A DNA stretch of 64,000 nt from Scolanthus callimorphus. Its lineage: Eukaryota > Cnidaria > Anthozoa > Actiniaria > Edwardsiidae. The notes beneath the pieces are model-generated. The model searched no databases, had not been told where the DNA came from, and worked only from the letters and a program-made list of their open reading frames with translations. The DNA is taken from NCBI GenBank assembly GCA_033964015.1, contig CM066923.1, forward strand, positions 21,439,739 through 21,503,738, given 5' to 3'. A program made the translations under genes and the position numbers. Below, piece after piece: positions 1 through 11,659 of the stretch (within the stretch, counting starts at the first letter, position 1; each line of letters starts with the position of its first letter).

Positions 1-13
1 TTGTTCCTGTCAG

Positions 14-3000
14 GTTATCGATGACTTTGATGACCGCAGTGCCGATGCACCCACAGTCCTCTTGCTCTCTATGAAAGCTGGTGGTGTTGGACTGAATCTG
101 ACGGCAGCCAGTAGAGTGTTCCTCCTTGACCCGGTAGGCATTACTTTGAATTTGCAGGCAATATAATATCGGCATTGTTATATTGGGTGGGTGCAGGGTT
201 AGGGGTTATAGACAAAAACGGCTAACGCTGTTTACGTCTTGTTGCCACCCAATTCAGAATGGTCGCTAAAACTAACCAATGGACGATTTAGGCTCGGTTT
301 CCAGCCGTGGGGGTTTCGGTGCGCCCGCGGAGCCAAGCAATCGCGCGCGACGTTACGACGGCCTGGGAACCGAGCTTATGGACGATTCCGGCTTTAATGA
401 ATGCGCGCAGTGTACGTCGGTAGTGATGTTACATTGGGGGAAGCATGGTTGGCTTAGTATTACTGCGGTTTTCATAATTCTGCGAACTCTCGCTATTGAT
501 TTCCAACTGTCAAACCGCCTTCTGGCTTCCGTCAATCAAACTCCCGAACTCACCGCTATGGTCCAGGATCGATTCCTGACTGGGACAGAGGATATTTTCT
601 TTCTGTTCGAGTCGTGATTGAGACAAGCTCATGTTGTGGGTTGAACTTTGTTTTACTGTGTTTCCTTAGTCTTTCGAATGAGACAATAAACCGAGGTCTC
701 GTCTGCCTTCCCTTTTACCCCTTTTCAAGGTGGACGCTAAAGAACCTGCTAAACCTGCTAAGAACCTGCACTGCTAAACAGCCCTCCTGATTGTAAGCTG
801 CGCGGCAGCAATTTATTTATTGTCTCGAAGTTCCAAATGTTCAGTAAACCAGGGACGAGTCACGCGTCCCTGAGTAAACAGATAAATTAGTGTATGGGAT
901 GATGTATCTCTGAAGTCATGTACTCTCTGTCATCTCACGCCTTGTCTGAATAAGACCTACGAAGCTTCTTTTAATAATCCATTTATTGTCTCGAAGTTCC
1001 AAATGTTCAGTAAACCAGGGACGAGTCACATGTCCCTGAGTAAACAGATAAATTAGTGTATGGGATGATGTATCTCTGAAGTCATGTACTCTCTGTCATC
1101 TCACGCCTTGTCTGAATAAGACCTACGAAGCTTCTTTTAATAATCCATCGCCAAACTCGTCCTCAGTCGTCTAGAATAAAAATGGCGTACAAACGTTCAT
1201 ATGAGTACTATGCAAACTCATTGAATATATATTATTTTGTCAAAGAAATGTGTTTAAAGGCCCATCCCCAACCGGGGGTCTTTGCGCCCCGGTTTCTTTT
1301 GTTTTCAAATTGAACCATTGTTTTTCGCGTGCTCTGATTGGCTAAGAGTCCGCAAAGGCTTTCGGTTGGTGATGGGCCTTTAATGACAAATTCATACAAG
1401 AATGTATCTAGCGCCTAAAAACAAGCCCTGTGATTGGCTGAATTGGCTGATAGAATGTATTTAACTTAAAGGACGCTTTGACTCCGTTAGTTCAGCAAGG
1501 AAAATGGATTGGTCCGACGGTGCGGTGCGCCCACCCTCCCTCCCTCCCAGTTCAGCCGCGTTGATCTCGTCCATTGCACTTCGGACTTGCGCATCCATAT
1601 CTTATTAATAACAATGGATGAGACAGAATGATACGCTGTGTCACTTGAGTAATTGTACTACATGTTTAATCTTTAATGACGTGTATGCCTTTCTAGGCCT
1701 GGAACCCAGCTGCTGAAGATCAGTGTTTCGACAGATGCCACCGGCTGGGCCAGACACGTGACGTCATCATCACCAAGGTAACGAGATGTTAGCTGCTTTA
1801 GAAACAACTCATCGCTGCGGGGCTCGGCAAAATACGTCCGCAACTCGTAAATATCCGCCCGTATTAGTGTAGGAAGTCATACGACTTTTCTCGTTCAATT
1901 TGGAATTTATTAGCATGAGTGGGTTTTTCAAAAAGTATCAAAATTGCGCTTCCCGCTGGCGAGTGCAATTTGAGCTTTTTGAAAAACCCACGAGTGTAAA
2001 AATTCAAAATGAACGAGAAAAGTCGTATGATTTCCTTTTATACACATGAAAAATTTCTAAGGAGTCATTCACAAATCAGCTTACAAACTGAACAAGCCGC
2101 ACACTTCCTTGATTGAAATCTGGACTGAAAACCTGAAAAACAAGAACCAATGTTTCCATAATATAGCTCTATGTTATCAAAATATTTTGCATTTCAAAAG
2201 AAATGTTGCATTTTGTTAACCATTTTTGCACTTTGTTACCTAAAAATTGCACTGCTCTCTGCTAATCAGAATGCAGAATTTTTTTCATGTGTATTATTGC
2301 ATGGAAAAACATCTAATAAGATGTATTATATAGACACGAGTGTTTTACTGGGAAATACGCCACTCGTAGATCTCATACGAAGCTACATCCGGGTCCTCAG
2401 TGACATATTTTCCATATCCTCACTAGTGAGGATATCGATCAAAACAAAAGTGCTTGGAAATCTATTTGGAATAATTTTTTCTGGTTTGTCTATATAATAA
2501 AAAGAAAATTACACGTTGGCTTGAAGATATGAGTTTTATTTTCTCGTGTCAAAAACAATATTTTACTCATTCGCTGCGCTCTTTCGTAAAATATTGTTCT
2601 TGCCACTCGAAAATAAAACTCATATCCTCGCGCCACCGTGTAATATCCTCAATATATTATATATATTTCGGGTTTAACGAAGTTTGATTATTTTGTTATT
2701 CCGAGGTGCGGTGAATTTTCATTGTATCAGTGCTAGCGCCGTGGTTCCAAACTTGCAGGAGTTGCAAACAAAATCCCGTAGATCAATTCTTACGCGGGCG
2801 TTGATTGGCTAACGACGAGTTAGATTTAACGTGGTTGAAAGGTTACCCGCGCGCAAAGAAAGTTCAAAGCTCGAATCATTTCACTACAAAAAACGATATC
2901 GCACGAGTCGCGAATGATTACCCCCTCTGTTTTTATTCAAAGTCTTCAGTCGTTAGATTCCGCTGAAAATAGCACTAAAAAAAAATGCGCGACTCGTGCG

Positions 3001-3730
3001 ATATCGGACACCGCGGCAAAACGCATTTGCCATGCGCTAAAGATTCACTTCCTGTGAAATGAAAACAAAAGAAATAATCTACATAACAAAAATATCTCGT
3101 GCTGTCTTGGAATTTTGGAAAACTTAAGCTCCAGACACAAAACTTAAGACCAAAAATATCAGAGCAGCAAGAATATGATCATATCTTTCTCTGGACTTTT
3201 GCAACTCGCACTTTAAGGCTTGCACCCGAGGCGAAAATTATGGTTTAAAGTCTAATTTTACCGTTCGCTGTTGTTATGTAGATTTTTTCAATTGTCTTTG
3301 TTTCACAGACCAGTGAATCTTTAGCGCATGGCAAGTACGTTTTGCCGCGGTGTCGCGATATCGCTTTTTCGTGCTGTTTTGTTAGCGGAATCTAGCCTCC
3401 TGCAGGTTTGAATAATCCTATAGAATTCCGAACATAGAGGAAAATATTCATTTATAGAGGAAAATGCACAAAGGTTATGACACTGAGTTTCCCATTGCAA
3501 ATTTGCGGCCGAGTCACAGTTACGTTCATTTAAAATTCAGAGTGAGACCCCTCCCAAACCGTCCTTGCATTGGTACTTTGCAGTTCATAACGAAAGATTC
3601 GGTCGAAGAACGCATGCTAGAGCTGCAAAAGAAGAAGAGAGAGTTAATGGCTGAGGCGTTCAAGAAAACAACAGCCGAGCAGCGGCGCAACCAGCGAGTC
3701 AACGATCTGAAATCCCTGATGGATTTCTGA
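14..3730 (+). CDS. HLTF: HLTF-like SNF2-family helicase/ubiquitin ligase, C-terminal three exons (5' part outside window)
   Basis: Three exons are visible: 14-133, 1697-1777 and 3584-3730 (stop TGA at 3728). All begin after AG, the first two end before GT, and all junctions are phase 0. The first encodes the helicase motif V region ([19 protein letters not shown]), the second motif VI ([12 protein letters not shown], the Q-x4-R-x-HR-x-GQ arginine-finger motif), and the third a basic tail starting [12 protein letters not shown] and ending DLKSLMDF. The order and the tail closely resemble the C-terminus of vertebrate HLTF (SMARCA3; Rad5 family), an ATP-dependent translocase and RING E3 that remodels stalled replication forks and polyubiquitinates PCNA in the nucleus. 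The HIRAN, RING and N-terminal helicase parts lie upstream and cannot be seen. Introns of 1.56 and 1.8 kb are full of MITE-like repeats. Rad16- or SHPRH-type paralogues are the alternative, but the tail favours HLTF. Confidence 0.9.
440..560. repeat. Fragment of a dispersed palindromic element (arm shared with 16.05 kb)
   Basis: The stretch around TTTCATAATTCTGCGAAC and CTTCCGTCAATCAAAC recurs in both orientations at 16045-16325. It lies in an HLTF intron. Only one arm is obvious here. The flanking open frame at 279-617 shows no protein similarity that I recognise. Confidence 0.6.
815..1146. repeat. Tandem duplication, two copies of about 166 bp
   Basis: Copies at 815-980 and 981-1146 both begin ATTTATTGTCTCGAAG and end TTTTAATAATCC. 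They differ by only a couple of bases (for example CACGCG versus CACATG), so the duplication is recent. It lies in an HLTF intron. Confidence 0.9.
1254..1383. mobile_element. MITE family A, copy 1 (TTAA-bounded, terminal inverted repeats)
   Basis: The element begins TTAAAGGCCCATCCCCAACC and ends with the near-complement GGTTGGTGATGGGCCTTTAA. The TTAA ends suggest piggyBac-type mobilisation, which is an inference. Other copies lie at 51676, 58404 and 61030. Confidence 0.85.
1868..2275. repeat. Dispersed repeat with palindromic head, copy 1 (second copy at 18.30 kb)
   Basis: Positions 1868-2040 form a foldback: AGGAAGTCATACGAC at the left mirrors GTCGTATGATTTCCT at the right, with GTGGGTTTTTCAAAAAG and its complement inside. 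A non-palindromic tail continues to about 2275. Head and tail recur in the same order at 18299-18670, inside a SCHIP1-like intron. Confidence 0.8.
2323..2650. mobile_element. Dispersed MITE-like element, copy 1 (inverted copy at 47.0 kb)
   Basis: It runs from TATATAGACACGAGTG to CACCGTGTAATATCCTC. The internal blocks ACTGGGAAATACGCCACTCG and TCCTCACTAGTGAGGATAT are shared, in the opposite orientation, with 46996-47302. No transposase is visible. Confidence 0.8.
2999..3366. repeat. Foldback element in the last HLTF intron
   Basis: The arm near 2999-3088 (GATATCGGACACCGCGGCAA, then CATGCGCTAAAGATTCAC) is mirrored near 3279-3366 (GTGAATCTTTAGCGCATG, then GCCGCGGTGTCGCGATATC). Arms are about 85 bp with mismatches. 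The end at 3366 is some 215 bp before the final HLTF acceptor. Confidence 0.75.
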
Positions 3731-4159
3731 GGATTCAAGGAGAGAGGAGATATTCTTGCTTGTGATTGAGGAAGGTAGCTCGTAGTATAAAACGCAGAGC
3801 TTACAATTGCGGCGAACATCATTTTGGTTCGGTTAATTTTAGATCTAACCTCCGGTCGGTGGCCTAGCAAGCTAAAATCTCCATCTACCGATGGTCGTAG
3901 TAAAAGAACCCTTGTCAATCACTCCTTTGTAAGACCCCGTCCACACGATTGCGTTTTCGATTTGAAAACAAAACGGGGGAGGGTCTACTATGTATGGTCG
4001 TGTGGGGTGCTCGTCGAGAAAAACGGATTTGATCCCTAAAAGATACCTCATCCACTTTCTTGCAAATAACAGCTAGAAATGTAAGGGCAACATTTCCATG
4101 ACTTGCTGTGGTCATAACATTTCGTTAATTTAGAAAATGAACAAAATTGGAAAATTTCA

Positions 4160-4330
4160 ACTTGCGATGTAGTGGCCAAATGAGACGCAAGTTGCGTGAA
4201 AATTTGAACATGTTCAAAGTGGACGCAAGTGAACACAAGCCACCGCAAGTCATCGCAAGTTGGTGGCTAAACGAGCGCAAGTCGACGCAAGTAGCAAAAC
4301 GTGCGACAACTTACGTGAACTTGCGTTTCG
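4160..4330. repeat. Degenerate CGCAAGT-rich repeat
   Basis: The heptamer CGCAAGT or close variants occur many times at irregular spacing. The motif resembles the units of the 43.8-44.3 kb minisatellite, suggesting a related element. Confidence 0.55.
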
Positions 4331-4679
4331 TTTGGCTAGGGGTTTACAGACGGCAAAATTCGTTAATGTGTGTAAAAATATATTTGTTTTACATCGTCGT
4401 CTTGCATCATATTACGAGTACAACACGACATATCAGGATAGTGGCAGTAGTTCCCAGGCGTCCTCGTCTTGTTTTTATGAGTAAGCGCTGCTGAGCAGAA
4501 TCAGTACTGGAATTGCAATACTACATTGTTTGATATGTTTGTCATGCAAGTCAACATTTTTACCAACCAATTCCTGTCTATGCCTCTAGGTTATTTATGC
4601 TTCGAAAATCACTTGTTTCTGTGACATTGGCGGCTAAAAATGTCATGCAAACCTCGCTTTACAGACGAAAACAGAGGTT

Positions 4680-4855
4680 CTTGTGGGTAATTTTCAAGAC
4701 GGCCGCTCAAAATGGCGTCCTGTGACTAGAGGTCTTGTGAGAACTCAACCTCGTCCCCAGGGTCTTGTGGGTAATTTTCAAGATGGCCATCTTGAAAATT
4801 ACCCACCTGACGCTGGGGACGAGGTTGGTGAGAACCGCCATCTTGAAAATTTCCT
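4680..4855. mobile_element. Palindromic MITE-like element (CTTGTGGGTAATTTTCAAGA family), copy 1
   Basis: CTTGTGGGTAATTTTCAAGA occurs twice, followed by its complement ATCTTGAAAATTACCCAC. The same units, with CCCTGGGGACGAGGT, recur at 5500-5725. Confidence 0.7.
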
Positions 4856-5155
4856 ACATATTGATTTAAACGGTGTCTATTAAAGAAAAAAATAGATTTA
4901 AAAAGCAACGAAAAAAAATACAAATGCTTGTTATGTTTCACAGCAGTTATATTTAAGATGTTAATACCAGAATATAAATATCGATTGTCAATTTAAGAAT
5001 GAAATTAAATTTTCATATTTTGAGGGAAAAGAAACTTTTTATAGGTAAGTGTTGCGTTGCAGGCCATCGTGAAAAGTGCCTGGGCAACTAAATTTGATGT
5101 AAAAATACAATAAATTAAAATTTACTTGAAAACCCTGATTATGAACGAGTTGTGA

Positions 5156-5322
5156 GCGTTCTCGTTCCCATGGCTCATCTCCAGTGTAAGAACTCACCAG
5201 CTGCGTCACAAAGCTTTCTTTGTTTGGTAGAACGAAGGTTGAACCAATCATGATTAAATAGTAACTAAACACAAAGGTGTCCTAAGGGAATGGTTCTTAC
5301 ACTGGAGATGACCCGTTCCCAT
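5156..5322. repeat. Short inverted repeat pair
   Basis: CATCTCCAGTGTAAGAAC near 5176 is mirrored by GTTCTTACACTGGAGATG near 5292. Arms are about 35 bp around roughly 100 bp of unique DNA. Confidence 0.65.
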
Positions 5323-5499
5323 AGCCTCCTCCGCGATCGATTGTCAGATCACGAACGAAAAATGCAAGTTGCTGCTGAATGGCGTACTCGTCAGCCAATC
5401 ACAAGCCAAGTAATGAGGTCAGCACGTGACTAAGCCAAGGGAGGTAAAAATCACTGTCACGTGGTGAGCACGTGATTTCTGACTTTCGTCTGTTAACAA

Positions 5500-5725
5500 C
5501 TTCGTCCCCAGGGTCTTCTCGGTCGTTTTCAAAATGGCGGTTGGTTCGGGGAGAAGACCCTGGGGGAGGCTGAGTCACATGACCGTTTCGAAACAAAGGA
5601 GAACCTCGTTCCCGTGTCCTCAAACAGTGGTCACGTGACTCAGCCTCCCCCAGGGTCTTGTGCTCGACCAACCGCCATCTTGAAAATTACCCACAAGACC
5701 CTGGGGACGAGGTCGGTCTGTTAAC
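5500..5725. mobile_element. Palindromic MITE-like element, copy 2
   Basis: It carries ACTTCGTCCCCAGGGTCTTC at the left and AAGACCCTGGGGACGAGG at the right, with CTGGGGGAGGCTGAGTCAC and its complement inside. Same family as 4680-4855. Confidence 0.7.
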
Positions 5726-5849
5726 AAAGGCTCTGGGGACAACATTGGGAAATTCTACCAACAATCAAACCCCGTTCCTTGAAATTTCTGCATTTTTAAA
5801 TCTCATTTTTAATGCCTGGGCACCCCTGTAAAAGATTTGAAGAGACCCT

Positions 5850-7591
5850 ATAGACTAGACGAAATATCAGAAAATCGCAATATTTAAGGCGCATGAGGCA
5901 TTTTTTAGTAAAAGCTGGCAACAAGAGTTTTCTTATGTAATTTTTAACGCTGAATCCGAATTTTCTTGTTGCCATCCCTGATTTTGCATTTTAATGGGTG
6001 ATAATGACGTCATCATGATTGACAGCTGTTCGCGAACCCCTTAAAATAGTTTTGTCGCTATATTTCAAATTCGAACGAATATTTAACTTGAACAGGATAG
6101 TTTAGAATGTTCTATACGAAAAATTGTCGTATTATTCGGATATGGCGCTGCTGCATGATATTCAAAATGGCGGATCCAAGATGGCCGCCATATCGTCAAA
6201 TTTGATTTTTAGAAACTATCAGTCTGGGGCCGGTTCCTAGAAGGTCAGTTAAGAGTTATCTGTAGATAAACGCTTATCCAACGGATAAATCCTGAACAAA
6301 ACCTATACAACAGATAACTTTTATCTATGGATAACTTTATCCAACCTTTCAGGAACCGGCCCCTGGTAGTCAAAAAAGACATGGAAATAAATACCTGACA
6401 ATGAATTCAAGGTATCACAGTATGAAATGCAGTGCTGCTGGTCGAATGAAGCCATATTAAATATATAAAAGGCAAATCAATATGAAAAGGTGAATCAGAT
6501 TCACCGCCGCTTGATTTTACGATCTAAACGATATCACCATTTTTCGATGATCATCCTTAGTCCCGGCAACAAAACTGTGCCTTTGAAGTCCTTATATCAA
6601 AAGTTCGTTCACAACGATCATGCAATCTGCTGCCCCCGTGGCATAATCGAAAACTAGCGGAAACCTCAGGACCAGCAGAAAACCTCAAAAGGAAACCTCA
6701 GACAAGGAAGGGGTTGGAATAGGAAAGGGCTTTCAAGCATAGAGAGGAAAGCTACTCCGAGGACAAATTAAAGTCTTACATTCGCTACTTTTGCTTATAA
6801 GTTCAAAGTTGCTACCACCAGGCTATAAAAAAAATTCGGAAAAGGCTGGAGCAACGCCTAAATTGCCATAGAATGATTTCCCCTTTTATCCCTGCTTTTT
6901 TCTTATCATTATTATTCCTGTGTGTAAGAGGAATATTCTGCATGCATTTAAAACAATAGTCGTAGATGTATTTGACTCAGTGATAGGCTTTGAAATCAAT
7001 AGTCATAGTGAGAACTTTTACAGTAGGGACGACTAACTTGCTATAATTTTGTGGATTGCGCTTCCTACCTAAATTCACTAACAACAATAATATATTTGCC
7101 TATATATTATTCTCTTTCCACCACAATCGTCAGTTGCTACTTTTTATGTATTGCAAAATCGTTTAAGTTTTGTCTTTTATTTTTTTAAAGTTTAGCCTTT
7201 GAACGTGATGGCCTCAAACAATCAACAGATATCCAAAATGGCGGCACGGCGGCCATCTTGGATCCGCCATTTTGGATGACGTTCTACGCCCATCGATCAC
7301 CCTATCCCATAATATAGATATATTTTTTTGAATAACACATTGCCACTTACACATTTGAATTTCACTGGCGATTAAAATTTGAAAAGAAAAATCGGCGAAA
7401 AATTCATTGTAGAGGTTTGTGTGACAGCTGTCAATCATGACGTCATTTCACCTCCTAAAATGCAAAATCCGCATTGGCAACAAAAAAATTCGGATTCAGC
7501 GTAAAATTTCACATAAGCTGGCACTTGTTGCCAGCTTTTACTAAAAAATGCCTCATGAAGTACGATTTTCCGAAAGTCCGTCTAGTCTACT
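5850..7591. mobile_element. 1.74-kb DNA transposon derivative with long terminal inverted repeats
   Basis: The left end TATAGACTAGACGAAATATC mirrors the right end GTCCGTCTAGTCTAC. Complementarity continues inwards through TTAGTAAAAGCTGGCAACAA and TGACGTCATCATGATTGACA and, more loosely, to GCGGATCCAAGATGGC, giving divergent arms of roughly 350 bp. No transposase frame is recognisable, so it appears nonautonomous. Confidence 0.8.
6224..6364. mobile_element. Hairpin MITE nested in the 5.85-kb element
   Basis: GGGGCCGGTTCCTAGAAGG at the left mirrors CTTTCAGGAACCGGCCCCTG at the right. The same end type occurs at 38602-38728. Confidence 0.75.
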
Positions 7592-8039
7592 AGTGAGAAC
7601 CCCGCCCCAGGCTCCAGATAGACCCCCTCCTTGGAATTTCCAAAAAAATACAATCTGCTTAATTTATGATTTTGCGCTATCAGTCGGCAACTTTTTCCGC
7701 ATTGTTCGAGGCGAGACCGAGAAGAAAGCATGGCCTCGAAATATTTAGCAATTAAAATGAACTCCGCTGAGTATGATTTCCGGCCTCGGTGGATAACACC
7801 CCATCGATCTGAATAATTATCCACATCAGACGAAAGCTGAATTCATTATTTTTTTATTGTTATTATTCATTCAAACTTTTAATTGTTTTTTTATTCATTC
7901 AAAACGAATCTCCCCGCTTTACGTCTTCTAGTTTTGCCAGCCGTGCCTACAAGTGCGCGACGTCACGCGTGCAATAATTTTTCAACTTATCCAAATTTTT
8001 GACGTCGATGGGATAAGTCGCTTGCCTTTAAAAACATCA

Positions 8040-8580
8040 AGAATTCAAGTGTCTCATTCAACATCAAGTGTCTATATATCATTAGGTCATTACGTAAAGA
8101 AGGCTATAATCAGCATGAAATCGACCATCTTTTTAGATCAATTGTGCTGTCGAAAATATCCTATGCATTGCCAGTTTACGGAGCTAGTCCCTCAGACTTG
8201 TACACGGTACAGTGTTTTCTCGATAGGTGCCATAAGAGGCGATATATTTCAGAGCCAATTAATATATTTGACATGCTGCATAAATATGACCGTCGATTAT
8301 TTTTGAAAACTAAAAGTACAACTTCTCACCCTCTATACAGTTTAATTTACGGCACAGAACTCCACATTTGCCAAGGGTGAACACTGAACGTTTTAAGGAT
8401 AGCTATTTTAATAGGCTAATTTTTAGATACAATTTAACGTTATAAATTTTAACTGTGACTCTATATATTTATCATTGTAAATTTAACTATTGTATATATA
8501 TATATATTTTATCGATATTGTAATGTTTGTTATGTATTTTTAGCGAACAAAATAAAGACATATTATTATTATTATTATTA
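8040..8580 (+). pseudogene. 5'-truncated non-LTR retrotransposon (LINE), reverse-transcriptase C-terminal remnant
   Basis: One frame reads SLRKEGYNQHEIDHLF, then KISYALPVYGASPSDL, then RCHKRRYISEPINIFDML. This resembles the region after the reverse-transcriptase domain of CR1/L2-like LINEs, with the typical LPVYG and cysteine/histidine-bearing segment. After KSTTSHPLYSLIYGT the frame shifts: a different frame continues LPRVNTERFKDSYFNRLIF and stops at TAA, so there is at least one frameshift. The 3' end is a TTA/ATT microsatellite at about 8560-8580, as expected for this class. The 5' end is lost. Clade assignment is an inference. Confidence 0.8.
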
Positions 8581-8837
8581 GAATTCGCCGGTGGCGCTCA
8601 ACCAATCACTCAGGGGACTTAAGGCATGGGTCTAACAGCAAAAAATGCTAAAAATACCGTAAAAAATTATGTAAGGAAGAGAAATTATCTAGCACAAACA
8701 GTTATTCGTTAAGGTTGATCCTCAAGTTGGGACAGTTCTTTTGAAATATTTTGTAACCATGGTAACCGATTGCGTTACCCGGCAGAGCGTGACAAAGGCC
8801 TTATTTGCATTAAAGCCACGGGAGGCATGGTAATTAA

Positions 8838-9022
8838 CAAATGTCCTCTGATTTTCCGTGGTATGTCCTCTTATATACCACGGAATGACGTAATAAAGTG
8901 GTCAAAATGTTGTGGACTCACGTGGCGCAGCCGAGTGGGTCCGCAGTGCATTTTGTCCACTTTATTACGTCATTCCGTGGTACTATAAGAGGACATACCA
9001 CAGAAAAACAGAGGACATTTGT
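8838..9022. mobile_element. Hairpin MITE, arms about 75 bp
   Basis: CAAATGTCCTCTGATTTTCC mirrors GAAAAACAGAGGACATTTG, and ACCACGGAATGACGTAATAA mirrors TTATTACGTCATTCCGTGG. The loop is GC-richer. Confidence 0.85.
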
Positions 9023-9264
9023 TTTATACCACAACAAAAAGGCAAAACTAAATACAAAAACAGTAGCGCGCGCGCAGCCAAACGTTGTTTTCGTTGGTTC
9101 TTTTTAGCGCACGCGCTGATGATGATGCGTTTCGTGGTATATACTTTTATGTACCAATGGCTGAGAACCAATCAGAATTCGAGAAACGCGCGCGTTGTGG
9201 TATAAATCAGTTTAGCCTTTATTCGAAAGTGGTTAATAATGTTGACTATCGGGTGTAAAATACA

Positions 9265-9380
9265 ATTCAAATGAGGATGGCTGTCCAAGCAATTCTGATT
9301 TCGAGATAATGAGAAGTATCAAATTACATACCAGCAAAAACCATGATTGTAATTAACATTTCCAGCCATCCTCATTTGAT
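9265..9380. repeat. Short inverted repeat
   Basis: AAATGAGGATGGCTG near 9269 mirrors CAGCCATCCTCATTT near 9363. Confidence 0.7.
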
Positions 9381-10037
9381 TTATTTGAGTACCACTTTGC
9401 TCTTCTAATATCGCCAAAAAGTATAGCAAATATTACTTGCCTTCCTACCCTCCCGAAGAGATTTGTCCAAAAATTAATTTTAAGGTCAAAGGTTACAGCA
9501 TTTGTTGCTATGGAGACCAATTATCGTAATGTGGTTCAGAATGCCAAATGCAATTTATATTCAACAACTTCCATAAGCATATATAAAACCATCAAGAGAT
9601 AGACCACCCCCCTTGGTTTTGCGTCCGCCATATTGGATTTGCTTTGGACCCATGCCTTAGGTATCCTGAGCAGAAGCGGGAAAATATGTTGAGTGAAATA
9701 ATGCGATTTGATTGTAGATTATCGCCGGCGCGTGCAAATTCAAAACTCCTAGCAACGTCTAGTTTGTCCCATTTCGTACCTTCGGAACACAATTTTGCAG
9801 CGCCCAACGATATTACACGCAAAAAAAAGACTACTGGAAGTTTCCGGGGTTTGTGGATTAACAGACGTTATCATAACCATGAATTATTCACGAAGCAGTA
9901 ATCCAATGAAAAAGCACAATTTAGATCACATGACTAGCCTTGTAAACTGGATAAAAGATCCATCAAACTAAAATGGCGGGGAGGGCTTCAATATTCAGCA
10001 GGGAAAGGTGGGGTTGATGCATAATGACAATAGTTCA

Positions 10038-10124
10038 TAGATCTATTAGTATTATGTAATTTTTTCTAGAATGCTAATATCGATATTAGTATTCTAAAAA
10101 AATTACAGAATGCTAATAGATCTA
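10038..10124. repeat. AT-rich near-perfect palindrome centred at about 10081
   Basis: TAGATCTATTAGTATTATG runs to a centre at ATATCGATAT and back out to ATGCTAATAGATCTA. There is almost no loop, so it could extrude as a cruciform. Confidence 0.8.
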
Positions 10125-10310
10125 TTAAGGGGCTGGGATGTGTAAAACTGTATGATTTCTAGATACCATTAGGGGAAATAAGCCTGTGAATTTGACCTCC
10201 GAAATGATGATCGCAAAATAGAAAATGATCTTAAAATCTGTAAAATATTATTCGTTTGATTTATAGTCCTGCAATGTGACTCATAGTGATGTCTAACATC
10301 TGTTCTGTTG

Positions 10311-10594
10311 ATTTACCACTGTATGCATTGCTACGCGACCTCAAGATTCACGGTTGCGATTGGCGATTCTCAGCAAAGGAATTGTAATGTCAATTTTCTT
10401 GAGTCAGAAGTTCATATTCTAGGACAGAAAGCCAAAGGATAGCTTACAATTATTTTAGTTGAATTTACAGTTAATGTCGACCCACTGAAGTAGCCGAATC
10501 CAACGTTTTGGTTTTGATTGACGGCTAAAAATCGCCAATCGCCCATCGCAACAGTGAATTTTGAGGTCGCGTAGCAATGCATACAGTGGTAAAC
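10311..10594. mobile_element. Foldback MITE, 284 bp
   Basis: The left arm TTTACCACTGTATGCATTGC mirrors the right arm GCAATGCATACAGTGGTAAA. Pairing continues through CTACGCGACCTCAAGATTCA and its complement. Confidence 0.85.
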
Positions 10595-10956
10595 CTATTT
10601 TAGGTTTAAAAATAAGCGCGCTTTTCAGATTTTACACCATATTTGTAGTGGGGTAAAAAGGGCTAAAAACTACTCGAAATCAGCCGTCTGTCGTACGATC
10701 TAATTCGGGCCTCGTTCTCCTAAAGTATTAAGTGGATCGATCTCAAACTTTCGCAGTATCCATCAATCCACTAGGGATACTGCTTGGCAAAGTTTGGGGA
10801 TTTTCGAAAATTTTCTAATTTCGCCGCTAGGTCGATATTTACAGACGAGCGCTCTTACAACATTACAACTATTGTCATTATTCATCAACCCCGCCCTTTC
10901 ACTGCTCATATCCGACATCTATGGGAAATAACGTGAAATAAGATGCGTTTGTTTTT

Positions 10957-11096
10957 GTGCCATCGATGTGCGCAATAATAAAACCATTATCCTAATTTAG
11001 CTAACTCGGTACTGCGTACCTCGGTGCGTCCCTCGTCGGCTAATTATCAGACAATATTCTGCGCAATCTCGCAGGATAATGGTTAATTGATGGCAC
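10957..11096. mobile_element. MITE-like element with TGCCATCGATGTG ends
   Basis: AATAAAACCATTATCCTAA at the left mirrors AGGATAATGGTTAATTGATG at the right. Related ends occur at 48199-48400. Confidence 0.65.
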
Positions 11097-11486
11097 ATAT
11101 ATAGCCATCCCCACACGTCAATGACAAACAGACCATTCCAATCTTTTATATCTTTTATTAACGCAGCATTTATTCTAGCGTCATAGATAGTCATGACTAT
11201 GAATGGACACTCGCATGAGGAATTACAAAATCGAATAATTTATTAGAGCTTTCTAGATATATAAAAATAAATCCTCTAAGAGTGGGAAACTCAACTTTTG
11301 CAGACTAAGTCAGTGGCATTTTAACTGAAGACCGTCTTCCCAGCCAAAGGACCATTCTAACTATAAGCGCGCTCATTTTTTCAATGTAGAAACGTTGGCT
11401 AAGTTCGTCAGTTTATTCATTCCCTTTCTGTCGACTCTCAATTTAGAACATGTAACACAACTAAAAATCTCCTAGAGACAGTCGCA

Positions 11487-11659
11487 GGGAATTTCTGCAG
11501 AAATCATCCATGGGAAATGCTGAATTTCCCAAGGCACACGCGTGGTGGGAAGGGTTCGCAAATCACATGGATAGCCGTGGGAACTCCGAACACTCCCCAT
11601 TCTTCTACCATGGGAAATTCAGCATTTCCTAGGGATGAGTTTCTGCAGAAAATCCCTGA
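11487..11659. repeat. Palindromic element, 173 bp
   Basis: GGGAATTTCTGCAGAAATC plus CATGGGAAATGCTGAATTTC at the left mirror GGGAAATTCAGCATTTCC plus GATGAGTTTCTGCAGAAAA at the right. Confidence 0.75.

Larger units (their letters stand above)
3731..5849. other. Intergenic, HLTF 3' flank: no further gene seen
   Basis: It presumably starts with the HLTF 3'UTR. I found no canonical AATAAA close after the stop. From about 4160 the content is repetitive; the short open frames here are low-complexity or repeat-derived. Confidence 0.6.

Noticed and set aside
279..617. 112-codon open frame between the first two HLTF exons
   Set aside because: It lies in an intron, overlaps a dispersed repeat arm, and has no family resemblance.
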